Shown: positions 1 through 10,339 of the stretch, in pieces
How the letters are laid out: each line of letters starts with the position of its first letter
Position numbering within the stretch: position 1 is the stretch's first letter
DNA from: Rhodococcus sp. (in: high G+C Gram-positive bacteria)
Lineage (GTDB): Bacteria > Actinomycetota > Actinomycetes > Mycobacteriales > Mycobacteriaceae
Reading direction: 5' to 3'
Length of the DNA: 37,345 nucleotides
Assembly: GCF_023264675.1 (NCBI RefSeq)
Contig: NZ_JAHFVG010000056.1
Span: 1-37,345 of the forward strand
The notes under the pieces: generated by a model
What the model saw: only the letters and a program-made list of their open reading frames with translations
Told to the model about the DNA's origin: nothing
Databases searched by the model: none
Translations under genes and position numbers: made by a program

Positions 1-1182
1 ATTTTCCGCGACGGCAAGGGCGAGAACGGATCCGAGCCACCCAACAACTGGCCGAGCATCTTCGGCGGCCCCGCCTGGACCCGTGTGCGTGAAGCCGACG
101 GTGCAGCGGGTCAGTGGTACCTCCACATCTTCGCGCCGGAGCAGTCGGACCTGAACTGGGACAACCCCGAAATATTCGAGGATCTGACGAAGACCCTCAG
201 GTTCTGGCTGGACCGCGGCGTCGACGGGTTCCGGATCGACGTGGCGCACGGCATGGCCAAGCCTGCGGGCCTGCCCGACATGAACCTCGAGACCAATGCG
301 CTGATGAAGAACGACGACAGCGATCCGCGCTTCAACAACGAGGCCGTTCACGCCATCCACCGCGGTATCCGCAAGGTGTTGGACGAATACCCCGATACGA
401 CGACGGTCGGTGAGATCTGGGTTCAGGACAACGTCCGCTTCAGCGAATACATCCGACCCGACGAACTGCATCTCGGATTCAACTTCCGACTTGCCGAAGC
501 CGAGTTCGATGCCACATCCATCCGTGAAGCCGTGTCCAATTCGCTCGACGCGGTATCGATCGTCGACGGAACTCCGACATGGACGCTGTCCAACCACGAC
601 GTCGTCCGCGAGGTCACCCGATACGGCGGCGGTGCACGCGGAGCAGCTCGCGCACGGGCGATGATCCTTCTCGAACTCGCCCTTCCCGGGGCTGTTTTCA
701 TCTACAACGGAGCCGAACTCGGGCTCCCCAACGTCGATCTCCCCGATTCGGCGCTCCAGGATCCGGCATGGGAACGGTCAGGACACACCGAGCGCGGACG
801 CGACGGCTGCCGCGTTCCCCTGCCCTGGGAAGGTGCCGCTCCCCCGTTCGGCTTCAGTTCCTCGGAGAACACGTGGCTGCCGATTCCCGCCGAGTGGGCA
901 ACGTTGACCGTCGAGCAACAGCTGGAGGACGTCGACTCCATGCTCAGCCTCTACCGGACGGCCTTCGAACTCCGCGCTCTTCGACCGGAGTTTCTGGGCG
1001 CCGGAATCGACTGGTACGGAAGCCCGCCCGGATGCTTGGCATTTCGCCGACGCGGCGGTCTGATCTGCGCACTCAACGCCACGGATGTGCCGATCCCGCT
1101 GCCACCGGGTGAAGTGTTGCTCTCCAGCGCGCCGCTCGTCGACGGCCAGCTCCCGGCGGACGCGACTGCCTGGCTGGTGTGA
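1..1182 (+). CDS. aglA: Alpha-glucosidase, GH13 family (5'-truncated by window edge)
   Basis: The reading frame is open from base 1, so the start lies outside the window; 393 residues are visible. Three GH13 hallmarks are present: GFRIDVAHG with the catalytic nucleophile Asp at bases 238-240, VGEIW with the acid/base Glu at 412-414, and SNHD with the transition-state Asp at 598-600. The C-terminal 90 residues fit the beta-sandwich domain C and include FELRALRPEF. Members hydrolyse alpha-1,4 or alpha-1,6 glucosyl bonds of oligosaccharides in the cytoplasm. The family is certain. The exact specificity (oligo-1,6-glucosidase, maltase, or trehalose-directed) cannot be read from this fragment. The gene converges on the next gene with only 30 bases between stops. 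The symbol follows remembered mycobacterial synteny. Confidence 0.88.
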   Translation: MFRDGKGENGSEPPNNWPSIFGGPAWTRVREADGAAGQWYLHIFAPEQSDLNWDNPEIFEDLTKTLRFWLDRGVDGFRIDVAHGMAKPAGLPDMNLETNALMKNDDSDPRFNNEAVHAIHRGIRKVLDEYPDTTTVGEIWVQDNVRFSEYIRPDELHLGFNFRLAEAEFDATSIREAVSNSLDAVSIVDGTPTWTLSNHDVVREVTRYGGGARGAARARAMILLELALPGAVFIYNGAELGLPNVDLPDSALQDPAWERSGHTERGRDGCRVPLPWEGAAPPFGFSSSENTWLPIPAEWATLTVEQQLEDVDSMLSLYRTAFELRALRPEFLGAGIDWYGSPPGCLAFRRRGGLICALNATDVPIPLPPGEVLLSSAPLVDGQLPADATAWLV

Positions 1183-1212
1183 GCTACTCGGCTGGTGTCA
1201 CGTGCTCGGCGA

Positions 1213-1899
1213 CTAGCGCTCGACCATGAGCGACAACTGATTTCCACGCCTGCTGAACACCGAACCGAAGCGCGCATCCAGACGCAACCACACCTTGGTC
1301 GCCCGCACGCGGACCTTCTCGTCGGCGTCGATTCGACCAAGATCGATGTCCGCGGTCAACGGATCGGCTCCGGTGTAGGGCACGAATCCCATTGCGGTGA
1401 GTGCGAATACCGTGCGCATCGTGATGGAGACGTCGCCTGCCCCGCCGTCGACGTGCAATACTTCCTGCTCCAGCAGCGACACCGGTGGCCCGTGGCTACT
1501 CCCGTGCTCCTTCGCGAGGGCGGCTCCCCGCTGCGCCAGATCGATCAGCACCCGCGCCGGAACGTCGTCGACATGCTCGAAACCGGTGTCCGGAGGTAAC
1601 GCGCCTCGCCACGCCGAATCCATCGAGAATCCAGGATCGACCACTCCGTCCGCCACCGACTCCAGAGCCGCCAGCAGCTGATCCGCGGCCGCGGAGGTGT
1701 CGTCGGGAACGATCGTCCCCGAAATCACCCGCACGGCAAGCGCATCGAATCCCGTCGACGCCCACACCGACAACTTGCCGTCGGCCCTCATCCTCAACCT
1801 CACCACCGAAGCCTCGTCGAGGCGCACCGACTTGGCCAGGAAAGCCGTCAGGTTCTCCCGTTCGACGGCGTCGGGGACCGTGAGAGTCCGCTCAAACAC
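1213..1899 (-). CDS. Conserved hypothetical protein, distal gene of the gdh cluster
   Basis: A 228-residue soluble protein without signal peptide or membrane segment that I cannot assign to a named family. It is acidic, with an alternating beta-rich look (for example VRLRMRADGKLSVWAS near residue 35 and VRVRATKVWLRLDARFG near the C-terminus). It starts with GTG at 1899, and that codon overlaps the stop of the upstream thioesterase by 8 bases (GTGTTTGA), so the two are almost certainly translationally coupled. From memory, M. tuberculosis has a protein of unknown function in the same position downstream of its gdh-linked thioesterase. No catalytic motif was recognised. Confidence 0.8.
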   Translation of the reverse strand: MFERTLTVPDAVERENLTAFLAKSVRLDEASVVRLRMRADGKLSVWASTGFDALAVRVISGTIVPDDTSAAADQLLAALESVADGVVDPGFSMDSAWRGALPPDTGFEHVDDVPARVLIDLAQRGAALAKEHGSSHGPPVSLLEQEVLHVDGGAGDVSITMRTVFALTAMGFVPYTGADPLTADIDLGRIDADEKVRVRATKVWLRLDARFGSVFSRRGNQLSLMVER

Positions 1900-2356
1900 G
1901 CTGCCAGCTTTCGAGGTATTCGCGCTCCTCGGTGGTCAGCCGCCGCAGACGTTGTGTGTCGATGTCGAATGCCGCGATCTGAGTCGACGCGACGATCGCT
2001 GCCGGTGTGTCCAGAGACTTGCCCTTGGCGCGCACTTCGTACCCCGCGACGAAATCGACAGCCCTCACCTTGTCGATCCACATGAAGACATCGAGCGGGC
2101 CGTCCTCGTGCCGAAGTTGCCCGCGGTACTTGACGTGCAGATCGGCGATCACGGCACCGTGACGTAGGTTCGCGGTCGGTCGGCCGTCGATCAGCAACCA
2201 CGGAATTCGAGCTTCCTCGAGGAGCGTCACCATCCGGGCGTGATTGATGTGCTGATAGACATCCATGTCCGACCAGCGCACCTCGACGCTGGTATGGAAT
2301 CCGATTCGCTGCGTCGGTTCGCGTTGGTCGGACAGATGGGCGTCGGGCACGGTCAC
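1892..2356 (-). CDS. Acyl-CoA thioesterase, 4HBT hot-dog family (copy 1)
   Basis: A 154-residue single-domain hot-dog protein. The family signature RWSDMDVYQHINH is at residues 27-39 and holds the Asp/His/Asn cluster expected to position the thioester and water. The frame stays open further upstream into the end of gdh. GTG at 2356 was chosen because it follows gdh, has an AGGA-type ribosome site about nine bases upstream, and places the hot-dog domain at the usual distance from the N-terminus. These enzymes hydrolyse acyl-CoA (or related) thioesters in the cytoplasm. The substrate is not deducible. The gene lies 50 bases downstream of gdh and overlaps the following hypothetical gene. It is the second of two hot-dog genes that bracket gdh. 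Confidence 0.85.
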   Translation of the reverse strand: MTVPDAHLSDQREPTQRIGFHTSVEVRWSDMDVYQHINHARMVTLLEEARIPWLLIDGRPTANLRHGAVIADLHVKYRGQLRHEDGPLDVFMWIDKVRAVDFVAGYEVRAKGKSLDTPAAIVASTQIAAFDIDTQRLRRLTTEEREYLESWQRV

Positions 2357-2406
2357 TGAAGGAGTCCTACTTTCGTGTCGAATTTTCGGTGAACAAAGCA
2401 CGCGAC

Positions 2407-5400
2407 TCAGGGAACCATGCTGCGAACCTGTCGAGCCGCAACCGAGAGCGTAGCGAGATCGAGGGTGCCGGAATCGGCGATCTCGGCCAACGCAGTCCGA
2501 GCACGGGCCAACCGTGAGGAGTTGGTCGATTCCCATTCCGAAATCTTCTCCGTCGCGCTCTCGTGCGGCTCGCCGCCGAGGAGAACTTCCCGAGTGATGG
2601 CGCGTAGCGAAGAGTACAGGTCGTCTCGTAGAGCCAAGCGCGCCAACGAATGCCACCGGTCACCCCGTGCAAGACCCGACACCGACGTCAGCAGCCAATC
2701 GACTCCGATGTGAGCATCGAGCGCGAAATATACCTCTGCGACCTCGACTGCGTCGTGCTCGGTGATGTCGGCGACATCGATGATGTCGAGGAGGCAGAAC
2801 ACGTCGAGCATCCCGTAAACCTTGGCGGCCAACTCTTTCGGAGCCCCACGCTCGACCGCGGCATCGACCCTGTTGCCGAGATCGGTGGCCTGGTGGCCCT
2901 CGATCCAGCCGGCGACCAGTCCACTGAGGGCCGCGACCTTGCCGCCGTATCGGCTGATCTCGGCGCCGACGGCGAGTGGCTGTGGCCGATTGGTGAGCAG
3001 CCAGCGTGCAACGCGATCCAGGACGCGCCTCGACTCGAGCATCAATTCGTCCGACGACGCGGTCGGAATCGGTGCCGAGCGGATTTCCTGCCACAGATCT
3101 TCCAAGCCGAAGATGGTCGAGGCCGCGGCGAACGCACGCACGGCATCGGTTCCGGTGGCGCCTGCGTCCTCGGCGAGTCGGTACACGAACGTGATTCCGC
3201 CTCGGTCGACGGTTTCGTTGGTCAATGTCGTCGCGACGAGCTGCCGACGCAGCGGATGCGAGGTGATCTCGTCGGCAAACGGCTCACGCAATGGCGCCGG
3301 GAAATATTTCGGCAATCTAGAGGCGAACACGTCGCTGTCCGGCAGTTCGCTCGACAACAGATCGTTCTCGAGAGTCAGCTTCACGTGGGCCATCAGCGTC
3401 GCGAGTTCGGGCGAACTGAGCCCGGCCCCGTCCTGTTTGCGCCGTCGAATTTCGGTCTCCGACGGCAAGGCTTCCAGTTCGCGATCCAGGCCGCGTCGAG
3501 TTTCCAGATCCTCGATCACCCGTCGGTGCACGGTGAGAAGCGACGGCGCGTCGGACCGAGAGGTTCCCAACAACTCGTTCTGCATCATGTTGTCCCACAA
3601 CACGAGTCGGCCGACTTCGTCGGTCATCGACGCGAGCAGCTCGTCGCGATCATTGCGATCGAGCGTTCCGTTGGTGATCGCGGATTCCAGAAGAATCTTG
3701 ATGTTGACCTCGTGGTCGGAGCAGTCGACACCGGCGGAGTTGTCGATTGCATCGGTGTTGATCCGACCTCCGGCACGGTCGTACTCGATTCGGCCGAGGG
3801 CCGTGGCTCCGAGGTTGCCCCCCTCACCGATCACGGTTGCCCGAATCTCGCTGCCGTCGACCCGGACTGCGTCGTTGGACTTGTCGCCCACCTGCGCGTT
3901 CGTTTCGGTCGAAGCCTTGATGTAGGTACCGATACCACCGTTCCACAACAGATCCGCGGGCGCCCTCAGAATCGCACGAACCAACTCCGGCGGCGACAGC
4001 GTCATGACAGCGTCGCCGAGGCCGAGGACCTTCCTCGCCGCGGCGCTGATCGGGATCGACTTCACGGTGCGCTCCCAGACCCCACCTCCGTCGGAGATCA
4101 GTGCGGTGTCGTAGTCGGCCCAGGACGACCGCGGCAGTGCGAACAACCGCTCACGCTCGGCGAACGCGGCCGCGCGCGCAGGGCTGGGATCGAGAAAGAT
4201 ATGGCGGTGGTCGAACGCGGCGAGCAGACCGATATGCCTGCTCGACAGCATCCCGTTGCCGAAGACGTCCCCGCTCATGTCGCCGATACCGACTGCCGTG
4301 AAATCCTCCGACTGCGTGTCGATTCCGAGCTCACGGAAGTGCCGTTTGACGCTTTCCCACGCGCCCTTGGCCGTGATGCCCATCGCCTTGTGGTCGTACC
4401 CGGCCGAACCGCCTGACGCGAAAGCGTCACCGAGCCAGAAGCCGTAGTCGGCGGCAACGCCGTTGGCGAGGTCGGAGAATGTGGCGGTGCCCTTGTCGGC
4501 GGCGACGACGAGATACGTGTCGTCGCCGTCACGGCGAACGACGCGATCCGGCGGCAACACCGATCCGGTGGAGCGGTCGAGATTGTCGGTCACATCGAGC
4601 AGGCCCGCGATGAACAACCGATAGCAAGCCTGGCCCTCGACTGCCGTCGCTGTGCGGTCGAGGGTTGCGTCGCCGGTCAGGGAGGGCGGCCGCTTCACCA
4701 CGAAACCACCCTTCGCTCCCACGGGAACGATCACGGCGTTCTTGACCATCTGCGCTTTGGCGAGTCCCAATATCTCGGTTCGGAAGTCCTCACGACGATC
4801 GGACCAGCGCAGTCCTCCGCGCGCCACGGAACCGAACCGCAGGTGTACCCCCTCGACCCGAGGCGAGTAGACGAAGATCTCGAACTTCGGTCTAGGCTTC
4901 GGCAGCTCCGCGATCGATTGTGGATCGAGCTTGAGCGACAAGAAGTCCCGCGGCGTTCCAGAGCCGTCGACAACGTAGAAGTTGGTACGCAGCGTCGCGG
5001 TGATCAGCTCGAATATCGCACGCAGAATTCGGTCGGCATCGAGGCTGATGACCTGGTCGACGAGAGCTGTGAGTTCGGCGCCGATCTCTTCCGAGCGCGC
5101 CACTGACGAGGCATCGGGGTCGAACTGTGATTCGAACAAGGAGACGAGCAGACGTGCGGTTCGCGGATGAGCCAGCAACACCCCCTCGATGTTGAACTGA
5201 CTGTAGGGAAAGTTGGCTTGCCGCAGGTACTTCGCGTAGGCGCGCAGGATTTGTGCTTGTCGCCAGCCGAGCCCAGCGCGAAAGACGAGTTCGTTGAATC
5301 GATCGGCCTCGGCTCTGCCTTCCCACACAGCGGTGAACGCATCGGTGAAACGAACTTGCACCCGCGACTCTCGATCCGCCGCACCGGCACCCTGCAGCCC

Positions 5401-7260
5401 CGAATCCAGATCGCCGTCGATCGACGCCAGCAACATCTCGCGCGACGCGGACACACCGAAATCGTAGATCCAGCATTGAGTTCCGTCCGGTCGGATCACC
5501 GGGTACGGCCGCTCGTCGTCCACCTCGACGCCGAGACTCTGCAGGACGGGAAGTACCTGGCTCAGCGATACGCCCTGACCGACGATATAGAGACTGAACC
5601 GCCAGCTTCCCACGGCGGAGTCGGCATTTCGGTAGAGCTGCATGTCGATCGCGCCGTCCGCCAACGCCTCGACACGGGCGATGTCCGACACGGCTCGATC
5701 GGGGCCGAAGTCCTGCTTGTAGGCCTCGGGTAGGGCTTCGGCGTAGCGCGACGCCACCACCGAATCCACCTCGCTTCGCGAAACCGACTCTGCCAGCGAG
5801 TCTTCCCAGGTGCGGATCGTTTCGGTGAGAAGCGCTTCGATTCGGGAGACATTTGCATCCGAGAGGTCAACCCCCACGGTCGCGCCGTCCTTGTCTCGGC
5901 GGACGGTGACATGCAGCAGCGCCAGGTCGGATTCGGTGACGCGAGCCGTGTAGTCGATACCCGACCCGTCCAACTCCCGCAGGAGACACTCCTGCACCGC
6001 CAGGCGGACGCGCGTCGTGTACCGGTCGCGAGGCAGGTACACCAGCGCCGAGACGAACGCACTTCCGGAGTCCTCGCGCAGGAACACCTTGACCTTGCGC
6101 CTGCGCCCGATGTTCAGTACTGCTGTCGCATTGTCGAACAGCGAGTCGGCGCCGGTAGCGAACAGCTCCGACCGCGGCATCGACTGCAGCACCTCGAGCA
6201 TCGCCTGACCCGAAAACGATCCGAGGTCGTAGCCTGCGCGATCGATGGCCGAGCGCACCCGGCCTTCGATGACGGGAATATCGAGCACGTTCTCGTGCAA
6301 TGCGGTGACCGTGAACACTCCGACGAAGCGATGTTCCCCGAGCTCGGGAGCCGACGAATCGAACAACGTCACGAAGTACGGGTACACGGCACGGTGCACG
6401 GTGGCGGGCGACGATCCCTGAGTCAGGTTGACCAGCTCGGTGCGGTTCTCCAGCGCCCACGAACCGTGTCCGAGCGGAAGTTCGTGCCTGAGCACGCCGA
6501 GTCCGCTGGAATCGTCCGATTCGGCGCGCAGCGAGCCGTCGACATCTCTGGTGACGTCGTAGCGGCGGTAACCGAGCAATGTGTAGTGCCCGTCGGCCAG
6601 CCAGCTCAGAAGGTGTGCGGCATCTCGAAGCTCGGACGCCGATTTCTCGTCCCGCCCGGCTGCTGAGGCTTCGAGGATTCGAGCGACGTCGTTCTGGGTC
6701 GCCCGCATTGCATCGGTATCGGCGACGACTTCACGCACGTCCGCGAGCACGCGTTCGATCGCCGCACCGAGCCCGTCGAGAACGTCGGTCGCCACCGCTG
6801 GATTGAGCTGCAGGTGCATCCAGGACTCTCGTATCGAGGACCCGCCGTTCTCGCCTGCAGCCCCGAATTCCACGTCGGTCAAGATTCCGGCCGTATCGCG
6901 GGACACCGACAACACGGGGTGCACGATCTCGGTGACGTCGACACCGAGCCTCGACAACTGGGACACCACGGACTCGACGAGCAACGGCATGTCGTCGGTC
7001 ACGATCTGCAGCGCAAGCCCGCTTCCCGACGCCTCGTCCGGCAGCTGTAGCCGAACATTCGCCGCGCCGGCAGTTCGCTCCGCAGCCAGCTGAACGTGCT
7101 GTCGGAACATCGAGTGCTCGGGGTCCGCAACGGTCGCCGCCAGATCGTCGAGATCGACGTGGGCGAAGTACGCTGCCTCGACCTCGGGCAGCCGTCTCCG
7201 CAACTCCCCCGGCAGTTCGCTCGTCCAGTCGATGTCCGTCGTGCCCGCCGAGTTCGGCAT
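2407..7260 (-). CDS. gdh: NAD-specific glutamate dehydrogenase, large (180 kDa) class
   Basis: A giant enzyme of 1617 residues, the normal length for the L-GDH180 class. It interconverts L-glutamate and 2-oxoglutarate plus ammonia with NAD. The catalytic domain lies in the middle: SDRREDFRTE precedes PVGAKGGFVVKR (Lys near residue 850, the substrate-binding lysine motif), followed by the Rossmann part (VGIGDMSGDVFGNG). The N-terminal 700 residues are the regulatory ACT-like and helical region typical of this class, and the C-terminal 400 residues are helical. ATG at 7260 is preferred over GTG at 7272, because AAGGGAG abuts the GTG but stands 11 bases before the ATG. Hot-dog thioesterase genes lie on both sides on the same strand. 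In mycobacteria this class is, from published work, controlled by the FHA protein GarA; no garA is in view here. Confidence 0.96.
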   Translation of the reverse strand: MPNSAGTTDIDWTSELPGELRRRLPEVEAAYFAHVDLDDLAATVADPEHSMFRQHVQLAAERTAGAANVRLQLPDEASGSGLALQIVTDDMPLLVESVVSQLSRLGVDVTEIVHPVLSVSRDTAGILTDVEFGAAGENGGSSIRESWMHLQLNPAVATDVLDGLGAAIERVLADVREVVADTDAMRATQNDVARILEASAAGRDEKSASELRDAAHLLSWLADGHYTLLGYRRYDVTRDVDGSLRAESDDSSGLGVLRHELPLGHGSWALENRTELVNLTQGSSPATVHRAVYPYFVTLFDSSAPELGEHRFVGVFTVTALHENVLDIPVIEGRVRSAIDRAGYDLGSFSGQAMLEVLQSMPRSELFATGADSLFDNATAVLNIGRRRKVKVFLREDSGSAFVSALVYLPRDRYTTRVRLAVQECLLRELDGSGIDYTARVTESDLALLHVTVRRDKDGATVGVDLSDANVSRIEALLTETIRTWEDSLAESVSRSEVDSVVASRYAEALPEAYKQDFGPDRAVSDIARVEALADGAIDMQLYRNADSAVGSWRFSLYIVGQGVSLSQVLPVLQSLGVEVDDERPYPVIRPDGTQCWIYDFGVSASREMLLASIDGDLDSGLQGAGAADRESRVQVRFTDAFTAVWEGRAEADRFNELVFRAGLGWRQAQILRAYAKYLRQANFPYSQFNIEGVLLAHPRTARLLVSLFESQFDPDASSVARSEEIGAELTALVDQVISLDADRILRAIFELITATLRTNFYVVDGSGTPRDFLSLKLDPQSIAELPKPRPKFEIFVYSPRVEGVHLRFGSVARGGLRWSDRREDFRTEILGLAKAQMVKNAVIVPVGAKGGFVVKRPPSLTGDATLDRTATAVEGQACYRLFIAGLLDVTDNLDRSTGSVLPPDRVVRRDGDDTYLVVAADKGTATFSDLANGVAADYGFWLGDAFASGGSAGYDHKAMGITAKGAWESVKRHFRELGIDTQSEDFTAVGIGDMSGDVFGNGMLSSRHIGLLAAFDHRHIFLDPSPARAAAFAERERLFALPRSSWADYDTALISDGGGVWERTVKSIPISAAARKVLGLGDAVMTLSPPELVRAILRAPADLLWNGGIGTYIKASTETNAQVGDKSNDAVRVDGSEIRATVIGEGGNLGATALGRIEYDRAGGRINTDAIDNSAGVDCSDHEVNIKILLESAITNGTLDRNDRDELLASMTDEVGRLVLWDNMMQNELLGTSRSDAPSLLTVHRRVIEDLETRRGLDRELEALPSETEIRRRKQDGAGLSSPELATLMAHVKLTLENDLLSSELPDSDVFASRLPKYFPAPLREPFADEITSHPLRRQLVATTLTNETVDRGGITFVYRLAEDAGATGTDAVRAFAAASTIFGLEDLWQEIRSAPIPTASSDELMLESRRVLDRVARWLLTNRPQPLAVGAEISRYGGKVAALSGLVAGWIEGHQATDLGNRVDAAVERGAPKELAAKVYGMLDVFCLLDIIDVADITEHDAVEVAEVYFALDAHIGVDWLLTSVSGLARGDRWHSLARLALRDDLYSSLRAITREVLLGGEPHESATEKISEWESTNSSRLARARTALAEIADSGTLDLATLSVAARQVRSMVP

Positions 7261-7361
7261 GTGTTGAACCACTCCCTTGTGAGGATCATCTTCTGCGGCC
7301 GTGCAGCCGCTCTCGCACAGACGAGCCTATCGGGGATCAGCCCGTCGGACGGGGGTGTCGG

Positions 7362-7796
7362 CTACTCGGTTTCGGTCCGAGTCGCCGGGACGACCATGTA
7401 CTCGGCCAGCACGGACCGTTCGCGGTCCGTCACCGGCCGAGACGACTGGGAATCGAGGTCGAACGTGACCATGACGGCCTCCGCTTCGGCGCACACCGAA
7501 CCGGACGCGTCTCGGACGATGTGGAGAACACCGAAGGAGGTTCTGCCGATCCGTGAGATCGACACCTCGATCGACAACGGCCCCGATTCGTCGAAGATCG
7601 GTCGCAGGAAGTCGACCGTCAGCTTTCTGACGACGGTCGCTCCCCGCGTACCTTCCGCCGCGAGCAAGCACTCGGTGATGAAGTGTGAACGAGCTTCCTG
7701 CAAATACTCCACGAACCGGGTGTTGTTGACGTGTCCGAGCCGATCCGAGTCACTCCAGCGAACCTGGAGTGTGTATTCGAATGTCTTCGCGGCCAA
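7362..7796 (-). CDS. Acyl-CoA thioesterase, 4HBT hot-dog family (copy 2)
   Basis: A 144-residue hot-dog domain protein with the signature RWSDSDRLGHVNN at residues 13-25 (Asp16, Asp18, His22, Asn24), followed by the helix FVEYLQEAR that normally completes the active-site tunnel. It resembles copy 1 in layout but shares only motif-level similarity by eye. The likely start is TTG at 7796, three bases after the ettA stop, with GGGA about seven bases upstream, so it is probably co-translated with ettA. Substrate unknown; acyl-CoA hydrolysis in the cytoplasm is the family inference. A weak hairpin (CCCGT/ACGGG, 7341-7353) lies just after its stop, before gdh. Confidence 0.85.
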   Translation of the reverse strand: MAAKTFEYTLQVRWSDSDRLGHVNNTRFVEYLQEARSHFITECLLAAEGTRGATVVRKLTVDFLRPIFDESGPLSIEVSISRIGRTSFGVLHIVRDASGSVCAEAEAVMVTFDLDSQSSRPVTDRERSVLAEYMVVPATRTETE

Positions 7797-7799
7797 AGG

Positions 7800-9479
<1,680 letters not shown>

Positions 9480-9577
9480 ACCGACCAGCTTATCGGTCCG
9501 AGTCCCCTGCGACACCATCGCCCGAATCAGACGGTGCACAGTGACGAAGGTTCGGCGCGAAATCGCCGCGGCTCGAC

Positions 9578-9614
9578 ACTCCGGACCCGAATCGTTGCAG
9601 CTCGGGTCCGGAGT
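9578..9614 (-). terminator. Perfect 13-bp hairpin between ssb and ettA
   Basis: ACTCCGGACCCGA (9578-9590) is exactly complementary to TCGGGTCCGGAGT (9602-9614) across an 11-base loop. It lies 18 bases beyond the ssb stop and about 100 bases before the ettA start, both on the minus strand. There is no T tract, so it would be a stem-only terminator or attenuator of the kind common in GC-rich actinobacteria. Confidence 0.6.
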
Positions 9615-9632
9615 ATGCCGACAGCGACGGCT

Positions 9633-10157
9633 CTATCCACCCACCCCGACAGGTTCCCGCTCGATCGCCACGTTCTCGTCGGCATCGTCGGCATCGTCGG
9701 CGAAGCCGTGGTCGGATTCACCGCGGGCGTCGTCAAGATCTCCGACACGGCTCGCACTCTCGTGAATCTCGTCCTCGGCGGCCACCGGTGCGGTCGGCCG
9801 CGATCGCTCGACCTTGACGATGCACCGTGCCAGATCCGGGCCGACAGCGCTCGCCGTCATTTCCAACCCGTATCGTTCGACACCCTCGCGAGTCGTGTAC
9901 TCATTGGTTTTAAGTTGACCGTAGGCGAGAACCGCGTCCCCCTTCATCAGCGATCCACCGACTCCTTTGACCAGCTTCCGCCAGCAGGTGACGGTGAGAA
10001 ACAGCGTTCCACCGTCCGCCCACTCCCCGGTCGTACGATCTTGACGACGTGCGTTGCTTGCCATCCGGAAGCTCAACACCTCCTCGCCCGAGCCGGTCAC
10101 TCTCTTGACCGGATTGGTGATGACGGTTCCGACCACTGCACATTGCGCCTCGTACAT
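9633..10157 (-). CDS. ssb: Single-stranded DNA-binding protein, second paralogue
   Basis: A 174-residue protein with an N-terminal OB fold (residues 1-110: NPVKRVTGSGEEVLSFRMASNARR, TVTCWRKLVKGVGGSLMKGD, YGLEM), which binds single-stranded DNA in replication, recombination and repair. ATG at 10157 is set by an excellent ribosome site, AGGGGG seven bases upstream. The C-terminal 60 residues are a disordered acidic tail (DDADDADE) that ends EREPVGVGG rather than in the usual DDxPF tip that recruits partner proteins. This suggests the accessory SsbB-type paralogue, not the essential SSB of the rpsF-ssb-rpsR operon. A consensus DnaA box lies about 100 bases upstream. Confidence 0.9.
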   Translation of the reverse strand: MYEAQCAVVGTVITNPVKRVTGSGEEVLSFRMASNARRQDRTTGEWADGGTLFLTVTCWRKLVKGVGGSLMKGDAVLAYGQLKTNEYTTREGVERYGLEMTASAVGPDLARCIVKVERSRPTAPVAAEDEIHESASRVGDLDDARGESDHGFADDADDADENVAIEREPVGVGG

Positions 10158-10255
10158 TTGGTTCCCCCTGCTTCGCGTCCGACCGGGCGGTTCCCGGTCC
10201 GTTCCTCTCCGAGTGTTGCGCGGTTCGGTGCCCGAAAACCGCGTCACGCAACATC

Positions 10256-10264
10256 TGTGGATAA
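10256..10264 (-). promoter_or_regulatory. Consensus DnaA box upstream of ssb
   Basis: The minus strand reads TTATCCACA, the full E. coli consensus DnaA box, about 100 bases before the ssb start. A half-matching TGTGGAGCA follows 18 bases along the plus strand. A single box near a replication gene could mean DnaA-responsive transcription. It is not an origin: there is no cluster of boxes and no AT-rich unwinding element. Confidence 0.4.
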
Positions 10265-10339
10265 CGCGATGACCTGTGGAGCAATCGTCTATCGGACGCG
10301 CCGACGACTCATTTTCCGTCGGTGCTGCGTGGTAAACGG

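Noticed and set aside
2650..4416. Long open frame (588 codons) on the plus strand opposite gdh
   Set aside because: It is antisense to a clearly conserved enzyme, its translation has no recognisable domain, and GC-rich third positions routinely keep such frames open.
10201..10339. Replication origin suggested by the DnaA box
   Set aside because: Only one full box, no AT-rich unwinding region and no dnaA/dnaN neighbours.
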